Positions 35,217 through 47,496 of a DNA stretch of 64,000 nucleotides are shown in pieces; positions within the stretch are counted from its first letter, which is position 1; every line of letters begins with the position of its first letter. A program made the translations under genes and the position numbers. Source of the DNA: Flammula alnicola (lineage: Eukaryota > Basidiomycota > Agaricomycetes > Agaricales > Strophariaceae); assembly GCA_015499995.1 (NCBI GenBank), contig JADNRV010000035.1:310001-374000 (forward strand), in the 5' to 3' direction. The notes under the pieces are model-generated. The model was not told the DNA's origin. It searched no databases and saw nothing but the letters and a program-made list of their open reading frames with translations.

Positions 35217-37149
35217 CCTGTTCTCACAGAGCCATGTGGGCCGTTGACGTGGCGGATTGATCTCGTTTGTCCTTGTCGCCGCTGCCGTTGTCGTCGCTCG
35301 GTTGGCTGGTTGGCTGGATGACAACTGTTGTTGTTATCTGCTTGCTACGCGCGACAGGTTTTTATTTTTTGTTGTTGTGTTTTTTTTTGTTCGGGGATCC
35401 CATCGGACTTGGCCGAGCTGTCTACGAGCCGCTGAAAGAGGAGGTTTATTTTAGGAGTTATAGCTCTGATATATATTTACACTTTTTTTTCCTCCCTTTC
35501 TTTCTCTCTCCTTTTCCCTTTTTTCTTCTTTTTAATCTTTTTTATGATACCAGTTTCGCTCTCCATATCATCTTGCTCACTCTCTCTCATTGTGTACCAC
35601 CCTACCACCACCATAACTCCAAACGGCATACGTTTTATCTATCCACCACTGCGTACCGACGACCATGGCTTCCTCTACCTCTACTTCATATGACCTACAA
35701 CTTAACCCAACCTCGTCCTCGTCCTCGACCGAACTACAAAACCCCGCTGCGCGTCGAACCCTTTTTACGCTTTTCTTTGTACTTCTCCTGGCGACTTTTA
35801 ATCGTATATAACCTTTTTTCTTTCTTTCTGGCCTTGCTTGTAAATTCCCCCAAGTCCGGATCCTCTTGTTGGTTGATGCTCATATACGTTTTTACTTTTT
35901 ACATCCATATACATATATACCTTTCCATCCGTCGTTTCGTCGTCGGTCGCCATTTCCCAAATTGATATCCCTGCCTAGGCTTTTGGGATACAGGTCACGC
36001 TCCTTTTGTCGTCTATCTTTTCTCGCTGTTTTTTTTTTCTATGGTTCGCGGTTTTTTGTTGTCGTCGTCGTCGTAAGTACAGTAAGTATGGGTAAGTACA
36101 ACATAAATATGTCCATCCATGAAATCGGTTTAGCTTTGAAGGCGCTGTGCATAAGTCGTATGTGGGTATAAGTAGTCGATAAATTGACTCTACTTGGACT
36201 GAGGTCTGAGAGTCGAGGGAGGGCTGTATGCGCTCAGCATAGGTTGTCGCGTCCCATCACGCACGTCACAACCACCACTCTAAGGCTATGATGGGCATGG
36301 GTTTTCTCTCTTCCTCGCTTCCTCGGTTTAGACCTGTTTTTAATTGTTCGACGCTTGGTGCAGACTTTCAATGTTGGACAGCCTATGTGTAGAGGCCCAA
36401 GAGGACATGGTTCCGAGTACCTTACCAGCGTTTCGCGAGACGCATGTGGATGTGCTGATGCTGCACTTGTTACATGCACGTCGGGTGTTTTATCGATGTT
36501 CATCCATTATAGCTGGGTCGGAATCAGTGGGTTTCCCTGGGTCTGAATCACTGGGCTGACGGCGACGGCGAGTGGACGATCATAAGCCGAATGAACTCGA
36601 TCGGAGGTCGACCGCGCAGACAGTGCAGTACGTACAGCATGTTTTGACTTCGGAAGGGCCGTATCTCATTCCATGCGTCATTAGCCTTAGTATCGGGCAA
36701 GATTTTGTCGTGCAACCGAAGCATCAGAAGAAATAAAAGCAGAAAGCAGAGGAGGTCCAACTGCAGATGAGGAGGAAGGAAATGGACAAGGCAAGGGTGC
36801 GTACGGAGCAATTCCAGAACTCCGCCGCCCGTCCTCACTCAGTATTCATCTCTAGATTTCGGATGCTTAGACTGTCGAATGTTGCCCTTGCCTTGTGGGT
36901 CAGACTGGTCTCTTGGAGCACTTCGTCAATATCAAGGTAAATTCGTTCATTGATTAATGTATGCGTCGTACTACTAGTACTAAACTTTCTGCGGAGACCT
37001 TTCTAGATCTGAGGTCCTTAATAAGTCGTCTTAATGGACGCCCATCCTAAATCAAAGGGCAAGAATGTAAATATCCAGTGTAAGTTTGTTTTTCGTTTAT
37101 CGTCCTCATACGAGGCGGAACTGACGCGATTTCTCTTTTCTCACATATA
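35217..37149. other. 3' flank of G-alpha and intergenic DNA
   Basis: 35.2-36.1 kb is very T/C-rich on the plus strand and probably includes the 3' UTR. A (TCG)n run occurs near 36060-36075. No gene seen up to 37.15 kb. Confidence 0.35.
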
Positions 37150-37677
37150 CAGAGGCTTCGTGTGATCTCATCTCGTCCTTCCTCCGAAATCAGGCCTATA
37201 AGACTGGCATCCCGAGTTTGGATACTGGACATCTGATATCAAACATTGTCCCTGCGCTCGCAATTATATCCTGCAGCTCTACTCGAATCACTAAATCACT
37301 GTCGCCCAAGTTATTGAGAATAGCTTTGACTGTGATTCGGTTTGTGCTCTTCTGTTGAGATCCGGCGCTTCGGTGGCCATCATCACGATACAATCGGAGT
37401 CCTTAATTTCCTGGAGGGACGGATCTTCGATGTACGAGTACATGGTCACACCTGATATCTTGCTGTTAAAAGCTTTGATTCCAGCTGCCTCGTCGTTCGG
37501 AAAGGGGTTGTAGATTCTAAATACATACCGGAAAGAAATGACGAATTCATACAGCACTAATGCCTGCATTTTCTGGAATGGGAAGGTGGTGATAACCGGC
37601 ACGTCGTCACGGATTCTAACAATATGCATCGGGGAAGCCCGCCACCCTTCCCGAAGCCAAAAAAAAATCTCACTCAA
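37150..37677 (-). CDS. unrecognised protein-coding gene, frame interrupted once
   Basis: The minus strand has a continuous stretch with good protein character: RIRDDVPVITTFPFQKMQAL, YNPFPNDEAAGIKAFNSKIS, TMYSYIEDPSLQEIKDSDCI, VMMATEAPDLNR. After that the sense continues in a different frame as STNRITVKAILNNLGDSDLV and IRVELQDIIASAG, so about one base is missing near 37340-37350. The pattern of alternating hydrophobic residues suggests a beta-rich fold. No ATG start, terminal exon or family could be set; neighbours give no clue. It may be a small orphan gene or a decayed one. Confidence 0.4.
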
Positions 37678-38338
37678 AAACCAACAACTGCTTCGACTTG
37701 TAAACAGATTTTGTTATATGTGATTGACTTTAACAACCTGTAACTTTCATGCTCTAGTTAACTACTCCTCAAACTTGCGGTGATTGTATGTTACTTAGTA
37801 GTTTTAAAGTATCAAATAGCATGTATCGTCATCTAGATGGGCACAACCCTCTAATCAAGACAAAGCCAGAAGGGATTCAATGCAAAATACGGCCATCCCT
37901 ACTCTTTTTTCTTTTCTTTTCAGCGTGTTCTCTTCCTCTGCAAAACCTTCCAAAATGAAGCATAAGAACAAACAGGCAAAAGAAAAAAGAAGAGAAGAAA
38001 ACAAGAGAGCGAGATGTCCGAGTCCTGTATGGGATAAACACCAGTGAATCTGTTGAGCGACCGCCACCGCAAAGACAATGGGAATATACAAGTCCGAGGC
38101 GACTAGGACTAGGGGCGATGGGTGAGGACGATGGAGGTGGCACGATGGAGCTGTGGGAAGACAAATGATCGTCTGTCAAGGGCCTTCAATCTGGACTACA
38201 TGGCGCAAGTCAGACCTGCGATGAATTCGTTCTGTGACAAGAATGAGGGCACAGCGATGAGTAAGGGAGGAGAGCAGGTGCAGGGACAGAGGGAAGAGGC
38301 ATACAAGGATGACTGCGGCGACGTTATGATGGCATCGG

Positions 38339-38851
38339 TCATAGCAGAGTTTCATCCAGCTGCAGCTCCTCGCCTTCGAGATGAGGCACCTTTTGTATAT
38401 ATATCTAAGTCAGAAAAAATACAAGGAATGCAAAAAAAGGCACGACGTACCAAAGATGGCACCGTGAGTTGACCTCCATGGCAGGCAGGTGGGACGTTCA
38501 ACTCGACGTGTTCTTCATCATAGATAGTGTTCTAGATGATGAAAAAAAATCATGGTTAGCATTGAGTTAGCATTTTTTCAGAAAAAGAAAAGATAGAAAG
38601 GAAGCAAGAAAAAGGCCAGCACAAAGGCACTTATGAAGAGGCGGTCCAACACGCATCTCCCGATAGCTTGGAAGACACCAGGAATCGATGAGGCCAGTGG
38701 CCTCCTCGAACGAAGGCAGGCGCAGTTTGACAGCAGCTGTTGCCTTGCCCTTGCCCTTGTCAGCGTTGTCGCTGGCATTTGCAGTGGTGGATTTTGGAGC
38801 GGTGTGGTTGATGGTGGCCATGTCATCGACAGAGGAGGAAGGACAATCCAT
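38339..38851 (-). CDS. small unrecognised Agaricomycete-type protein
   Basis: The ATG at 38851 gives MDCPSSSVDDMATINHTAPK, a Ser/Thr/Lys-rich start, then KLRLPSFEEATGLIDSWCLP and SYREMRV. Two further minus-strand exons look real: NTIYDEEHVELNVPPACHGG-QLTVPSL (about 38536-38456) followed by a GTACGT donor, and after an intron VPHLEGEELQLDETLL ending at TGA 38339. The first intron's donor (near 38630-38670) was not fixed because no choice gives a strong consensus in phase. About 120-130 residues. No known domain is recognised. Confidence 0.42.
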
Positions 38852-40373
38852 AGTTGAGAGTGAAATATGGGAAAGGCTGAGAAATTGCTGAATAGAGGAT
38901 GGAGGGAAAAAAAAAAAAAAAACACAACTTTTGAACCCATTTAAAGGTCCGGGACATCCAGGGTGATGAAAAAAACTGAGAAGCACTAACGGTAAGGGTT
39001 CCACTAGGAAGGTTAAACATCACCCATTTGAGGTTGCGCAGTTGTCATTTTTGCTCGAAGGCTAAAAAAAGATGTTCTGGACAAAGTAGAATGATCATAA
39101 GACATGGGCCATGAAGATCTTCATTGTGCTCTATGTTTGGATGGCATCTCAGGATCTGAAAACAAAAGCTTAAAAAATTTCTGAAGGGTATGGTACATGT
39201 TTCCAACTTCGCCAGTTGCCATTGTCCAGAATTGATGCCCATTATTTTGAATCTATTCTTCCTGCTGCCACATGCCAAAAATATTCAGGAGCCATTCTCC
39301 AGAGTCTATTACTATGTGCATTACAAGCATATTTTGTACCATACTAGCCACTTGGCCCGGCTTTGCCGCGCCCGTGCCTGGACGCTTTGTGCCCAACGCT
39401 GTAGCTTGTGCCCAACGCTGTAGCTTGTGCCCAGCTGCAGCCAATCAGAATGCTCAGATAGACCCCGTGCGTGCGTGAGAAAGACCACTTTCAATTGTTA
39501 TAATAGATGATTCTACACGTCTAATAGCACTACTGCTACTAGTTCATAGTGTCATGATTATGGGTCTGCTCATGTTGCGGAATACAGTTGTGTCTATTTT
39601 TAGACACATTATTGCCTGATTGGGATGCACAGCACATTTAGCGTGGGTTTCTCTTCTGCCGGTGCAGCACAGTTGGAGCTGCCACCTCTATAGCAGTGTT
39701 CCCCACATGCTTCACTATAAACTAGTCTTTGAGTGCTCAGCTTGTTCGGGACTGAACTACTCAGCCATTTTACATGTGTAACAGACAGATGGGTGTGTGA
39801 GACAATGTGGACTGCCTCGTCATGTGTTCTTTGGCTCACAATGAACATGTCTAATACTGTATCAATACTGGACTATTCATGCCTCAAGGCTTTGGGATTC
39901 TCATTCTACGTGGGTTTCTCTAGTCAAAGCCTCTTGTTTGATTTACAGGTACATGCAGACGTCATGCTTCTTTGGCATCAATCTTAGTTCTATGTGTACT
40001 TCTAAGCTTACTAGCTAGGCCTGCTGGACCATACATAGTTACTTCCATTGTACTAGATTATGTGGTTTCCCATGTGTAACCCACTTAGTCAGCCAGCACA
40101 AGATATGCTGCCTACCTTTGTTTCTCTAGTGTAATGGAGAATTGGGAAATCACGAAATTTTACGAGTGGACTGTACTGCGCCTGTCAATGGTCTCTCACC
40201 TGTATCATTTGCACTCAAGCAAGTTATCAAGTCTTTCCTGAAAATTCCTCTCGATATGCTGGGAGTGCTGCAGTCTGTCGAAATCACCTTCCTTAATGAC
40301 TTTGTCTACCCACTTGATGCCATTTACCAAAGTAGAACCTCTAATGCATCTTGCAATAATTGACCTGGGCAGT
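38852..40373. other. AT-rich gene-free stretch
   Basis: No coding frame of note. A 19-bp unit is directly duplicated at about 39388-39430 (GCCCAACGCTGTAGCTTGT twice). Base composition shifts to AT-rich from about 39 kb, marking the start of the transposon-filled region. Confidence 0.4.
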
Positions 40374-40381
40374 ACCACAAT

Positions 40382-40957
40382 TAGTGTTTTGAAGTCCGGT
40401 CCAGTCTGGTCTTTTGGCCCCTAGGGACATAGACCAGTCCATATACATCCCAAGATGTCAAAAAACTGGACTGGACTGATTCAGACCGGTCTACGTCAGT
40501 CTTTTGCAGTCTTGGACCGGTCTGAATCAGATTCCAGTCTTAACCAGTCTTAACTGGTCTAAGACCAGTTTTTCGATGCAAACCACCAGTAATTTGATAT
40601 ATATGTATCAGTAATATTTGTAGACGTAATATATACCTTTAAATTGAGCCCTGGAACATTAAATTTCATTGAGAATTGACTGTTCTACACTAATATTCCG
40701 CATTTTCTACTCTTTTAGAAACTTTTTGACTGTTTTATTTATTTCTCAGCCAAAACTTTACCAATCTGGATGCCCTTGGGGCCGATTTGAAGGGATAAAT
40801 CAGGGTTACAAAGTAGCCAGTTCAGACTGGTCTTAACCACAAAGACCGGTCCATTCTCAAAAATCCAAAGACCGGACTGCTGGTCCGGTCTTTTTGCGGT
40901 CCAGTCTGGTCTGGTTACGGTCTTTTTCCAGTCCCAAGACTGGACCTTTAAACACTA
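40382..40957. mobile_element. hAT-type MITE
   Basis: A 576-bp non-coding element with inverted ends TAGTGTTTTGAAGTCCGGTC and, on the other strand, TAGTGTTTAAAGGTCCAGTC. It is flanked by a perfect 8-bp target duplication ACCACAAT (40374-40381 and 40958-40965), the length made by hAT transposases. The interior is full of short direct and inverted copies of GACCAGTCTGGTC-like motifs, which could act as subterminal transposase sites or fold into a long hairpin. Confidence 0.88.
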
Positions 40958-40965
40958 ACCACAAT

Positions 40966-42300
40966 GTCGCCAGACTTTCATGACTATCATTCATTCCTTG
41001 ATCCCTTCTCTTACAGAGAGGTTCTTCCAAATCAATTTGCCTCGACCATCTGTTGGTTTAAGAGATCCCACACACCAAAAATGTAACAGCTTCAGAGGCT
41101 AAACCATCAAGCCCAGCAAAGACCATGGAATATTTTTGCTCCTCCAACTTCCTTTACATGATCCAAGTCGAGGGTGAGAGATGTCAATCTTCATGAGCAT
41201 GCTTGAAGAAGTCGGCCATGACTTTGCAGGTGCTCATGTTCTTGGACTGCCTCTTCATGCACACACCAACTATGGAAATGATTGCCTGCAGGCAATTGCT
41301 TTTGCTTTTGATGACTCTAAAGCTCAGTTCCCCTCCCTATTATATGATTATATTTAATAAATAAAAACAACAAATAATAATAAATTGTGAAATCAATGCA
41401 TGGCTGAGTTGTGGCCCTATCACCAGGGATGGATAATATATTCTGTAGCTGCCAAGAAAAATTTGTCATCTTGAGAAAACCAGTCAGCATATTTGGCAAT
41501 TGTCATATATTCAAAAGCTGTTGCATCGTGAACTAGACCAGACATCCCATGTTGAATAAATCAACTAGCCAGAGATTCAATACTGTGTTTCTAATCTATA
41601 TGTATTGTAAATTATAATGAATAAGGAGTAAGTGAAGAAGCATAAAAACAGACTTTACTAACAGACTTTACTTATATATTAAGATTATAATATATTTTCC
41701 TTGTATGGTGCTATTAGGTCTGTCTGATTATAAATCACCCAACTTTCTCACTCACTTTGCATAAAAGACAAGATGTAGTGCATAAAGAAACTCAGTTGCT
41801 TTGAAGCAGCATATAAGAAGAGTAGAAAGAAGGATGCTAATATTGAAATTATTTTGGCTATGCCTGATATTTAAGTATTTGGTGCTCAGTAGATGTGAAA
41901 TTTTGATAAATAAGTATTGACAAGTATATATATACTAGTAATCATTGTAAACAAAAAACTAACATGACAAGAATGTGAAATGTGATAAGCCAGTAAACTT
42001 TGAACTACCCTAATAACACATTTAAGAGTTAACCAATACCTTTGTCACAAAACATTTAAATTACTGTCAATTTATCGACAGTAAATTGTGAGGTTTTGAT
42101 TGTTCTTGAGCAGATTTAGTCATTCTAGAGGAATATTGTTTGCATTATTGTTGGTTGAGAGGTCAGCCAAAATGTGCATCGCACAGGATCTCATTCTGAT
42201 GCAGAAAAAAGCCTTTCCTCAGTCATTCTAAGTTTTTTCGATTTCTATCTCACGAAAACCTATTTTCATCACCCTTTTACATAACATCCCCTTTTTTCCC
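40966..42300. other. AT-rich stretch left of the tyrosine-recombinase element
   Basis: No gene recognised. The 5' end of the retrotransposon probably lies near its right edge, but split direct repeats could not be identified by eye. Confidence 0.35.
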
Positions 42301-42460
42301 TCCTTTCTACTGACAGAATGGCTCCTGGTGACAATGCTAACGCGGATGGGATGCACCTGGGTAAATCCAACAAGGCTCAGCACCTCCAGATCCAAATCTC
42401 CCTCGCGCTCCCTGCACCCACACCTCCGCCATAATTATCCGATTACTACAATCCCTACCT

Positions 42461-43765
42461 TTGATCTCTATTCTCCAGAAGAATAAAGGAATCAAGGCCG
42501 CAAATGCCGTGCGGTCTCTAAAAAGCCTAAACCACCCCATGGACCCAGCAGCCCACCCAGATGCTGGATCTGAAGCAGCCTCACTCATCTCTCTAGATCC
42601 GGAAGATCTGAACAGATTCAAGATCCCTTCATTTGCAGCTTCATTCCATGACCACATTTATGCCAGTCTCGCGAAATGGATCGCGGATGAAGACATCAAG
42701 GACAGAGAATCCTCGAATCTCAAGAGGAAGGGGGGAGATGACAAGCCATCTGTGGAAGAAGCCCGACTCCTCAAGCGACATTGCATGAGTGGCAAGAAAC
42801 TGGTGCCCTGGATTGTGGGAATCCCGTGGGCTGCCAAGTTTCTGCAGAGTTTGTTCGACACAGAAGAATGTGTCGCTGTTCCCATCTCATTCTTCCTAAA
42901 CAAAAACTTACGTGTCATTATTTCCGAGGCAGCTACCCTTCCCACCGTGAAGTCGAACCCAAAGCCAGGAGAGACCAAAGGAATATCAATTCTTGACATC
43001 GACAAACTCATGACGAGGTTTGGTAAAGAACTGTCACTCACGTTCAGTCAGTGGTCTGAGGCTGCAGGCAACATGTACGTCTTCCAGCAGCAGCGCGATG
43101 AAGACAGCGATGACAGTGACCATGCCAACTGGTTTAATGACCACTTTAATTACTTCAACTTCTTGGAGAAGAAGGATGAATTGTATGACACATGGAAAGG
43201 CGCCGAACTCAAATTTCGCCAAGAACATTGGTCTGTTTATGGCGAATTTGTCGCACACAGATACGAATCAGCCTTTGCATTAGCCGAGAAACACAGCGAG
43301 ATGATGGCAGAAGTCTGAGAAATGATGGCAGCGACCATGCCAACGCCACCAAAAGAAAAAACCCTGTTCGGCAGGGACAATGGGAACAAGAACTCCAAGT
43401 ACCCTTCTCATTCTCGCTTCTCTGACCGTTCTCCCTCCCAGTCCTTTCAGTCGGGCAGCGGCAGGCCTCCCTCTTCCCCCGCCGACTGCCTCATATGCGC
43501 CGAAAGAGGCCACGACTCCTGCACGCACCGCGACAGCGCCTCACCAGTCAAGTTCAAAGTTGGCAAGGCGACATGGGCCAAATACACCAACTGCAACCTC
43601 GTCACCTCAGAGAACCACATCCTCTGCATCAACTGGAATATTAGAGGCAAGCGCGGCCCTCCCTGCCCCCACGGCAAAGACGACCACGTCCACGTCTGCT
43701 CCTTCTGTGGCAGCAAGGCCCATCACGCATTTTCCTGGTCATGCTGCCCTTCTCCATCCAATTGA
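42461..43765 (+). pseudogene. Gag-like ORF1 of the tyrosine-recombinase element
   Basis: The frame is open from 42461 to 43765 except for one TGA at 43316-43318 (after EKHSEMMAEV; the same frame resumes EMMAATMPTPPKEK). The first ATG in frame is in LNHPMDPAAHPD; an upstream exon at 42318 (MAPGDNANADGMHL, followed by GTAAAT) may supply the real start. The N-terminal two-thirds are helical. The C-terminal part is Cys/His-rich (CLICAERGHDSCTHRD; VCSFCGSKAHHAFSWSC) like a nucleic-acid-binding knuckle. The length and layout fit the Gag-like first ORF of basidiomycete Ngaro-type elements. Confidence 0.7.
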
Positions 43766-43869
43766 CCAATTTCTTTCCATTGCACGTCCTCCTTGTCTCT
43801 CTTACACAGATTTTTCTTGTTCTATTATCACTTGTTTCCCTTTTGCCCACTCGTCCCATGATCACTCTC

Positions 43870-45962
43870 TTATTTTCGATAGAATCACGCACCCGTACTC
43901 TTCTGTAGCATTTGAATTTTTCCTCAACAAGCATAACCTCGTCTCTAGCTACCCTCTTCTTATTCATAATTTAAAATTCAGCTTTTCTTTAGGACATATG
44001 CCCTCTCTCTTACATACTGTCATCCTTCCCAATAACCCCTCCACACTCTCCCATATGGACCTCATCGAGGACTACCTCCGCTCAGAGGTTCTGGCGTGCA
44101 GGATGTCTGGCCCTTTCTCGCGTGAGGAGACCAAACTCATCCTGCGTGGCCCATTCCAATCTTCTCCACTGATCGTGGCTGTACAACAACGCGGAACACC
44201 TGACAAGATCAGAATATGCCGCCACCTCTCGAAAGCCAGCAAACTCCATGCCTCAGTGAATTCGCACATCCGAAAGGATGACTTCCCAACCAGGTTCGAC
44301 ACGGCATCACGAGTCGCTGATATCGTGAGTTTTCATTCTTTATCTCAAATTTCCCCCCACTTTCTCTTGTTTATTATGCTAGCCCTTTGCGTTTCGTGCG
44401 TGGGCAGCTTTCTTTCTGTTGCTTCGGCAAATTGGGGCATTTGCACGCTGAGTGCGTTACCCGGAACATCTTGTTCCCCTCCGCACTCTCATGCATTTGT
44501 CCCACACACCTCGTGTGAAGAGCCCTCACTTATATTCTGCACACCTCATGCATTGAATTCTCCTCTCCCTGCTGCACATCTCATGTTATGATCTCCTCCT
44601 CTGTACTGCACACCCGTGTATTGATCTTTCATTTCCTCCGCATTCCGTGCGCAAGGATTTCTCTACCTCTCCAACTACGCGCTCTGGCGCTGCGCGCTTA
44701 TGCACATTACCTCCTGCTCTTGCTCACACTACCTTCACCAGATCGCACTCGCCCCTCCGGGAACTCAGGCCTGTACTCTGGATATTGCAAAATTCCATAG
44801 AACCTGCCCCGTCCTACCTTCGCACAAACCTTGGCTGGTCATCCAAGGTTTGCCCGGTCAATTTCTGATCGACCATGACCATCCTTTTGGTGCCGCGAGT
44901 GCTAGCAGCAATGCAGGCATGATCGGGAATGCCATCGTTGACATCTGGGAAGGTGAAGGTGTGCGTCCGGTGCTGAAGTATGAAGACGATCTCATAGCCT
45001 TTCATTTTCCCTTGCTGTCAGGCACCTACATCGAGGGTGACTTCCGATATGATTATGACCAAGCAGAAATGCTCCGTCGTATCGCTCCTCTCGCTGTTCC
45101 TTGGCATGAAGAAAAGGGCGATGACCGCTTCACCTTCACGACTACCTTCATCAGCTTCCTTTGGGATATACCAAAGAAACTGGTCAGCCTTCCAGATGCA
45201 AAGCGCTTGAAATTCCACGAGCGTGTTCGCCGGTTCCTTCAGGACTTCAGTGGTCACCCTTGCCACCTACTCGATGTCGAAGAAATCCATGGATCCCTTT
45301 GCCACGTCGCATTCGTGTACTTGGATGGCTGCTCACTGTACTTGGATGGCTGCTCACACCTTCCCTCATTATCCAATTTTGCCTCCACATTCCACAACAA
45401 TGAATACCTGACATGGTACCCACCCCACTCCATGATTACCGACCTATGCTGGTGGTTGGAGAGACTCTGTCAGCCCGGCGTCTCATGGCCACTTCAGCCA
45501 AAAGGCCCCCTGCAGGACCTGGGTCTTTTCGTCAATGCTTCCACTTCGTGGGGCATCGGCATTGTCATCGGCGAGGAATGGGCAGCTTTCCACCTCTCGA
45601 CCTCCTGGAAAGTCAAGGGCCGCGACATCTGCTGGCTCAAGACCGTTGCAGTTGAACTTCTCGTCTACTTTCTAGAAACCAAGGGTTACCATGATGCCCA
45701 CCTTTTCATTTACTCTGATAACACTGGCACTATTGGCGCTCTTGATAAAGGCCATAGCGGCAATACCCACATCAACCTCTCTGTTCGTCGCACCCACCTC
45801 GTCCTCATGGACTTGGCTATCACCCCAAAGACTGAATACATCGAGTCTCACGCTAATCCAGCTGACCCTATCTCGCGCGGAGACCCAGGGCCAGCTGGAA
45901 AGCAGCTTTTCCCATCATTCGAGCTCCCTGATGAGCTTCACGAATGTTTCGTGGATGTCTAG
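43870..45962 (+). pseudogene. reverse transcriptase and RNase H of the tyrosine-recombinase element
   Basis: Copies element RNA into DNA and degrades the RNA strand. Coding similarity starts at about 43870 (AFEFFLNKHNLV, GHMPSLLHTVILPNNPS) without a clear ATG. RT landmarks: MSGPFSREETKLILRGPFQS, CTLDIAKFHRTCPVLPSHKP, and the catalytic YEDD in LKYEDDLIAF (the usual form is Y-x-DD). A 417-nt insertion at about 44325-44741 starts GTGAGT and ends CCAG and joins VADI to IALAPPG in phase, so it behaves as an intron. RNase H motifs follow: GLFVNASTSWGIGIVIG, VAVELLVYFLETKG, YSDNTGTIGAL, and ESHANPADPISRG near the end. A 21-bp tandem duplication at 45319-45360 repeats YLDGCS. The stop at 45960-45962 overlaps the next ORF. 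Confidence 0.82.
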
Positions 45963-47496
45963 TCTGACATCCAAGTTCAAACTGGCGACTCGTGTCATCG
46001 AGAGGCCTGTGGGTGGGACAGGGTCTTCGGACCATATCCCTCCGCACCCCACTCGTCCTCGAAACCCCTTCAATCCTTACAAAAAACCTCGCACACCTCT
46101 CAACACCTCTCTCTGTTCTCCGATTAACACTATGCCAGCCTATCATCCCTCAACCTCGGAGCCATCTCCTCCTTTCACCAGCCATCTTCCTCCTCCTGCT
46201 ATCACCGCCTCCTCATCCTCCAAGATTATATGCCCATGGAAACCACAAGCTGGCTGCCACATCACTTCAAACCCACTCCGACCACACGTAGCAGCCGTGG
46301 ACCGTCTGTTCTTGTGGGACACACCTTTCGGTGCTCGTTACAGACAACACCTCGCCAGCTCGCTCCCTCTTCCTCTCGTCGAGAGCGCCCTCATGTCAAT
46401 CCGAGGCGCGCTCGCACCAAACACTAAGGGCACGTATGGTGCCGGACCAATGCGCTTTACGCAGTTCTGCGACACCTGGAGTATAGACAAGGAGGCTCGC
46501 ATGCCTGCCTCGTATGCTCCGCTCTGCGCTTTCATTGGCCAACACAAGGGGAAGCAGGCTGGTGGCACCATCCGCACATGGATGTCGGGGCTGCGTAGCT
46601 GGCACCACATCAACCACGTGCCATGGTACGGGGATGATGACTGGGTGCAACTCGCTCGCGTCTCAGCCAACAAGGAAGGGGTCAAACACAAATGACCCCT
46701 CCATGCCCCAGTCTCCATTGAACATCTATCAGCCCTCCGCCACGCTATCACACTCTCCAACTCTTTCCATGCTGCCTTATGGGCTGTCGCCCTCTGCACC
46801 TTTTTCGGTTGCCGTCGTTTAGGTGAAACGACAGTTACTATTGCCGCCGCTTCTGATGGAAATTACAACATGCTGCGTTCTGTCGTATATGCTACCTGTT
46901 CTATCTCCTTTGTTATCTCCTTCTAATGTTTCCACAGCATTGAATTCTGACATTTGCGTGACGGCTCTCGTTCTGCCAGTTTTCATATCCCATGGACGAA
47001 GACAACCAAGGAGGAAGGCGCCTCCATCATCCTCATGGCACGAAGCGACCCCCTATGCCCAGTCACGGCCTTAAGAAATCACCTCGATGTCAACCAAAAG
47101 GTTTCAACGTCGTCCGCTCTCTTCGCCTACATCTCCTCCTCGGGCCAGTCCAAAAATCTGCTTAAACACGAATTCCTCAATTTCGTCACAGGCATCTGGT
47201 CTGCGGCTCAGCTTGCACATGTGCTCAGTCACAGCTTCCATATCGGCAGTGCTGTCGAACTACTTCTCACAGGCGTCCCACCAGATATCGTCGCCGCGAC
47301 AGGCAGCTGGACATCACTTGCATACCTCCTCTATTGGCGCTGCATGGACAAGATCCTCCCCATGAGCACCTCAAAAGCATACAACAAGACTCATTTTGAT
47401 ACCTTAGCAGTCATTTTCGAGCAATTTCGCATTAGTCATAATATTCCTTTGGCACTTATCACCGCGTCAGATGGTACTCTCTCTATAGATGACTAG
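45955..47496 (+). pseudogene. tyrosine recombinase of the Ngaro-type element, inactivated
   Basis: Site-specific recombinase used by DIRS/Ngaro elements in place of integrase. The ATG at 45955 overlaps the RT stop by 8 bases. The N-terminal SAM-like part is visible (GALAPNTKGTYGAGPMRFTQF, AGGTIRTWMSGLRSWHHIN). Catalytic residues: first Arg in FFGCRRLGE; the HxxR box reads HSFHIGSAVELL, so its Arg is His; nucleophile Tyr in AYLLYWR. An in-frame TGA at 46693-46695 interrupts the protein just before PLHAPVSIEHLSALRHAI. A short intron probably removes the gap at about 46860-46945 (AS-DG to HLRDGSRSASFHIPW). Both the stop and the R-to-H change can come from single C-to-T or G-to-A transitions at CpG. 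Confidence 0.85.

Noticed and set aside
38122..38472. 116-residue plus-strand frame
   Set aside because: Lies opposite the better-supported exons of the minus-strand gene at 38339-38851.
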